Origin: Paraspadella gotoi
Taxonomy: Eukaryota > Chaetognatha
DNA length: 64,000 bases
Direction of reading: 5' to 3'
Assembly (NCBI GenBank): GCA_051294375.1
Contig: CM119263.1
Span: 14,745,574-14,809,573 of the forward strand
In this document: positions 60,245 through 64,000 of the stretch, one piece after another
Layout of the letters: every line of letters begins with the position of its first letter
How positions within the stretch are numbered: the first letter of the stretch is position 1
Made by a program: the position numbers and the translations under genes
The notes under the pieces: generated by a model
The model's input: the letters and a program-made list of their open reading frames with translations, nothing else
The model's database searches: none
What the model was told of the DNA's origin: nothing

Positions 60245-61532
60245 TGAAGGAGGAGAAAAAGAGAATAAAAAATTTAAATTCTTGAATTCACGTTTTGAGT
60301 CTCTGGAGTCGCGCGAACGACACCTGGGGAGGACGGCGCCCATCTGCGCAGCCGGCGTCGGCGGCGGCGTCGGAGGCTGATATTGGCGGCGTCGGCCACT
60401 GACGTCGGCTGCAACTGCAGCGGTTAAGCACGTCTCTTTCGGCGGCCCGGAAGTTGTATACGTAATTAATTTCCGCGGTTTTAATGTTTTCAAATTTAAG
60501 GCGGGAGTAACAGAAATGTTTCTAGCTGGCAACGAGGCAGATTGTATTCTATATAGTTAAAATTACTGTATTGTACATGTATATCAAATTATTATTTTTT
60601 ACATTCTTAAAGCCGTTATTAATTTGAACCAGACATTCGAACGAAAAATGTCAGTAAATTATTATCTTTTCTGAAACATAGCATGAGACTTAGGTGCTCT
60701 TCAGTAAAAAACTAGTATCGAGGAAGCATTAGCCGAGTGACATTAGCAACTTTCTTTGCGTCGAAAATGCGTTCTGGCGTTGAAAAGGGGTAAACCTTTT
60801 TACGGATCTCAGCTGTTTCCATGGCAACATATCTCGCGACTTGTCTGTTGCTCTCACTCCGCACTCTACTTTCGCTAGATTATTGCGCCTTCGACTTTTT
60901 TCTTGCATTCTTTTTAAAGCAATTTATTGAACGTGAATTTCGCATTATCTTTTCTATATTTAAATGAGGTGTGCGAATCTATTTTGTCTTTCAGAACCCT
61001 AGATAGGTTTTGAAAAGGATACTTACTTACATAGTGACTTACCTTAGCCAAAGTGAAAAAAATAAAAATGCTTATAAAATCATTTGTTTTTTTTTAAACT
61101 TAAAAAAACAAACCTATTAGCGGCATTATCCTTTCACCGTGAACAGCATCACCGTTTTCACGCTCGATTCTAACAACAGAAATCACTTTTTCCTTTTTCC
61201 CGACCAAAGTCATTTCCACGGCAAGTTCTCTCATCCCCTTCCACTGGATTCAGTCTCCCATTATCAAATTTCAAAACACCAGATCTGCATATTTACGACG
61301 AAAAGCAAAACGCGATTTCTCCGCAAAAAAAAAAGACATTTCCCTTTTTTTTTCTATCTCCCTCTCTCTCTCGCGAAATTTCTATTGACATTAAGCTCTC
61401 CCACGGTTTTTATTTCATTCAAAGAACGGAGAACGAGTAGGGAGGAGAGAGAAAGGGAGGGAAGACAAAGAGAAGGGTGAATGTTGGGAGACATGGATAG
61501 AAAAGAAATGAAGATGAGAGTGAGAGAGAGAG

Positions 61533-61563
<31 letters not shown>

Positions 61564-63762
61564 AGGAGAAGCACCACTAGGAGGCGAGAGAAAGGAATAG
61601 GAAAAAATTAGGAAAAAAGAAAAAAGAAAAAGAGGAAAAGGATGTACGTGAGAAAAATGGAAGAAGTTAAAAAAGAAAAGCGAAGGAAAAGAAAGCGAAG
61701 AAGGAAAATGCAAAATTTCGCGGAAGAATTTTTTTTTCCTCCCGCGCCGGTTTTTGAAGCCGGCTATGAAGAGGAATGGTGCGACGTGGATTGTGGGTAG
61801 AGGGAAGGGAGGAAAAATGGGAGGAAAGGAATGAGAGGAAAACTGTAAGGGTTAGGTAGGAATGGATGGAAGGGCTGAAAATTCGGGAGAAGGAAGGATA
61901 AAAATGAAATTAAAAGGGGAGCGAGAACGAAAAGAGTCCGGAAGGGGACAGGATGGTAGGGCGACATGAAAATGGATGTAACGAATGGAGGAGAAGGGAA
62001 CAAAGAATAATAGGCGGCACGAGTTTAGACGGTCGTCGGCATACGGTAATTAGTCGGGGCGGGCGAACTCGCTGTAAAAAAAAGGTGGTGTTTTTGATGA
62101 GGCTGGAGATAGCGGAGGAACATCCCAGCGAAGAAGACAAAGAAATACTGAAGGAATCTCGCTGACTGAGTTGGAATTTCTTTTTTCCGTCGGAGAGGGA
62201 GGCTCGAAAAATTGAGGATTTCGTTGGGTTGGTTTTTTAGTTGAAAGTTATTTTATACGGTAATCCGTCGTCGTCGTCGTCGTCGTCGTGTCGTCTGTCA
62301 TATTTGTTTTCTTTTTGTCTGAGAAGCAGATTGGCGATAAAACGGTTGACGACCTTCGCTCACGTCAATGGTCGCTTTTCTGCGTCACCGCTCGAAACTA
62401 TAAAGGCCGCAGATAAGGTTCTCTGACGCAACTACAAGAAATAATAAGCGACGAGGAGCTTTTTGCAGAAGAATGTTTTCAAAAGAAAGTGCCGCTCGAA
62501 AAAAAAGCTCGACGAGAACCGTGAGCGAAACGTCCGTTGCAAAAGTGGCAAAAAAAAAATATCAGTTGGCCGAAGAGCGTGTTGCTCCTTTCTTTCCGAT
62601 TCCTTTGACCTTTTCCGACTTCTCTGGGCCTCTTTTTCCCTTTCTTGTTGACTCTTTCCCTGCGCAACCTTCTAAACTCGTCCTTTACTTTTGCCCTCCA
62701 GCTCCTCTCACCTTCCCCTCCTCTTCTTTTCCACTTCTCCGAAAACGAAAAATACCATAAAATTGCCAACTCATTTTTCCGTTTCTGACCTCACGGTTTG
62801 AAACGCATCTTCAAACCGATTTTCCTTTTCTCTTCCCCCATTTTTTTTTTCACTTTTCGAATACACACTCTTTTTTTTGCTCTTGTTCTTTCGTTGTGCA
62901 AAAATACATACAAGATTCTTTCGGCCCTGAAGTGTCGCCTCGACCCAGGTTTATACCGAGAAAATTGCGGAGGAGTAGAAGCCAAAAGGGGATGACATCG
63001 GAGGCAAAGAGCCAAAAAGCTAAAAAGACAAATCTTAAAAATACAGAAACAAAAAAAAACAAAAAAAAAAAAAAGGAAATACTATCAAATACTAGCCTTA
63101 CTTATAGAACTCACAGCTAAAAAAGTGGTTTATTACCTTTAAATTTCCCTTTCAAAAGTTCACTCTGTCAAAACCCGTATGAAAAAAAATTCTGGAATTT
63201 AAAATTGGAAATAGATAAAAAAGTCAAATGAGTTGCAAAATATTATGGGGAGAGAAATTAGAACAAACAAGAAAATAAATAACCAACTAAGGTGCAGATG
63301 AAAAAATAAAAGAAAAATGACAAGTTGGCTGAAAGGAAAAAATGGAGGTTATTGCACAAACAATGGGAATGGGAAAAAAAAACCCCGTGAGTAAGAGAAA
63401 CGCTACTAACAGAGGTAGCTTCAGTCGTTCTGTCAGAATCTCATTTGCATTTGTCGTATTAATCATTTTTTTTAATAATTTTGTAGTTAACCGGTTGTGC
63501 TTTTTTCAATGTGAAATCTGGCGCGTGCTCGACGCAATCTTTGGCGTCTTTCTATAAAATTATTTGTTTTTTAAGAAACAAGAATAATTTGAACTGAAAA
63601 AAAAAATTATACGAAAACACAATAAATTATTTAGATGATCAAACGCTCAAATCTCTTTTAGAAGCTTTTTTACAGTTCAGTGACTCTTGTCCTCTAATTA
63701 ACGTAAAGATTATATTCACATTTTATTCATTTCCCTTTTTCCACCCATTACCCCTCGCACAG

Positions 63763-64000
63763 GCGTCCTCGCCTTGGTCTACCGATGTTCCAAAGACTTC
63801 ATCGAGGACTTCGACGCCCTCGAGCGCCTCAAGGCGCTGCGGGCGGAGGAAGACCCGGACTTCGACCTCGCCTCCGCCTACGACTTGGACGAGACGGCCT
63901 CTCGCGCCCAGTCGCGCGTCGAGAGCTTCTACGGACGAAGCCGGGCCGACAAGACGGAGACCGACTCTCAGTACAGCGAGGGGCCACCCATGGGTCGAAA
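63763..64000 (+). CDS. Second copy of the membrane-protein terminal exon (truncated by window end)
   Basis: The exon follows CTCGCACAG and repeats the first 237 bases of the exon at 42715. The only difference inside is AAA to AAG at 63833 (synonymous Lys); the last base of the window also differs. No indel interrupts the frame, although the flanking non-coding DNA is full of them. Either this is a second allele or paralogue under coding constraint, or both exons come from accurate contigs and only the flanks are poor. The remaining codons (after MGR) lie beyond the window. Confidence 0.75.

Larger units (their letters stand above)
58769..64000 (+). repeat. Large repeat block B, copy 2 (about 5.2 kb, runs off the window)
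   Basis: Starts at AATTAATGCGCGGTGTCCG like copy 1 and stays colinear to the window end. It includes element H, the CpG-rich YY1-like region, (GAA)n (60208-60242), (GTC)n (about 62267-62291) and the terminal exon. Indels of one base occur every few tens of bases relative to copy 1; substitutions are fewer. Confidence 0.9.

Overview
The window looks like nuclear DNA of an animal, probably an invertebrate. The few convincing coding segments are short exons flanked by GT/AG splice sites: a membrane-protein gene, and a GPI-anchored Ly6/uPAR-type gene of the kind common in arthropods and other protostomes. More than 90% of the window is non-coding. It is unusually rich in (GA/CT)n, (GTC/GAC)n and A/T homopolymer tracts. 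I cannot name the species. An arthropod such as a crustacean or mite is a guess from the Ly6 gene and the simple-repeat load.

Layout. 1-11.8 kb: one membrane-protein exon (1708-1851), then simple-repeat DNA with five gaps of N, and a TCACGTGA (E-box) cluster at 10.1-10.4 kb. 11.8-31.0 kb: a block of about 5.3 kb (block A) occurs twice in tandem and a third time as a 3' part. The second and third copies are separated by a foldback element and an AT-rich tract with inverted repeats (22.5-27.3 kb). 31.2-37.8 kb: a second E-box cluster, a very long GA tract, CRE-like sites and the first copy of a roughly 200-bp hairpin-rich dispersed element. 37.8-45.4 kb: blocks B1 and C1, with the membrane-protein terminal exon (42715-43004) near the end of B1. 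46.3-47.1 kb: a Ly6/uPAR-type gene whose reading frame is broken by several small indels. 48.3-56.8 kb: unassigned DNA without usable genes. 56.8-64.0 kb: blocks C2 and B2, a second copy of C1 and B1 in the opposite order, ending inside a second copy of the terminal exon.

How the genes relate. The exon at 1708-1851 ends in phase 1 and the terminal exon begins in phase 1. They join to a continuous hydrophobic segment, so they may belong to one gene with very long introns. The Ly6 gene is a separate, downstream, same-strand gene. No operon-like or pathway relationship can be seen.

Quality. Four gaps are exactly 25 N, and the large repeats differ mainly by one-base indels. This pattern fits gap filling with error-prone long reads, or retained haplotypes, at least as well as real segmental duplication. 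Frames outside the named exons should not be trusted. I found no convincing novel protein system. The most original signal is the hairpin-rich dispersed element near 34.7, 38.1 and 59.1 kb.
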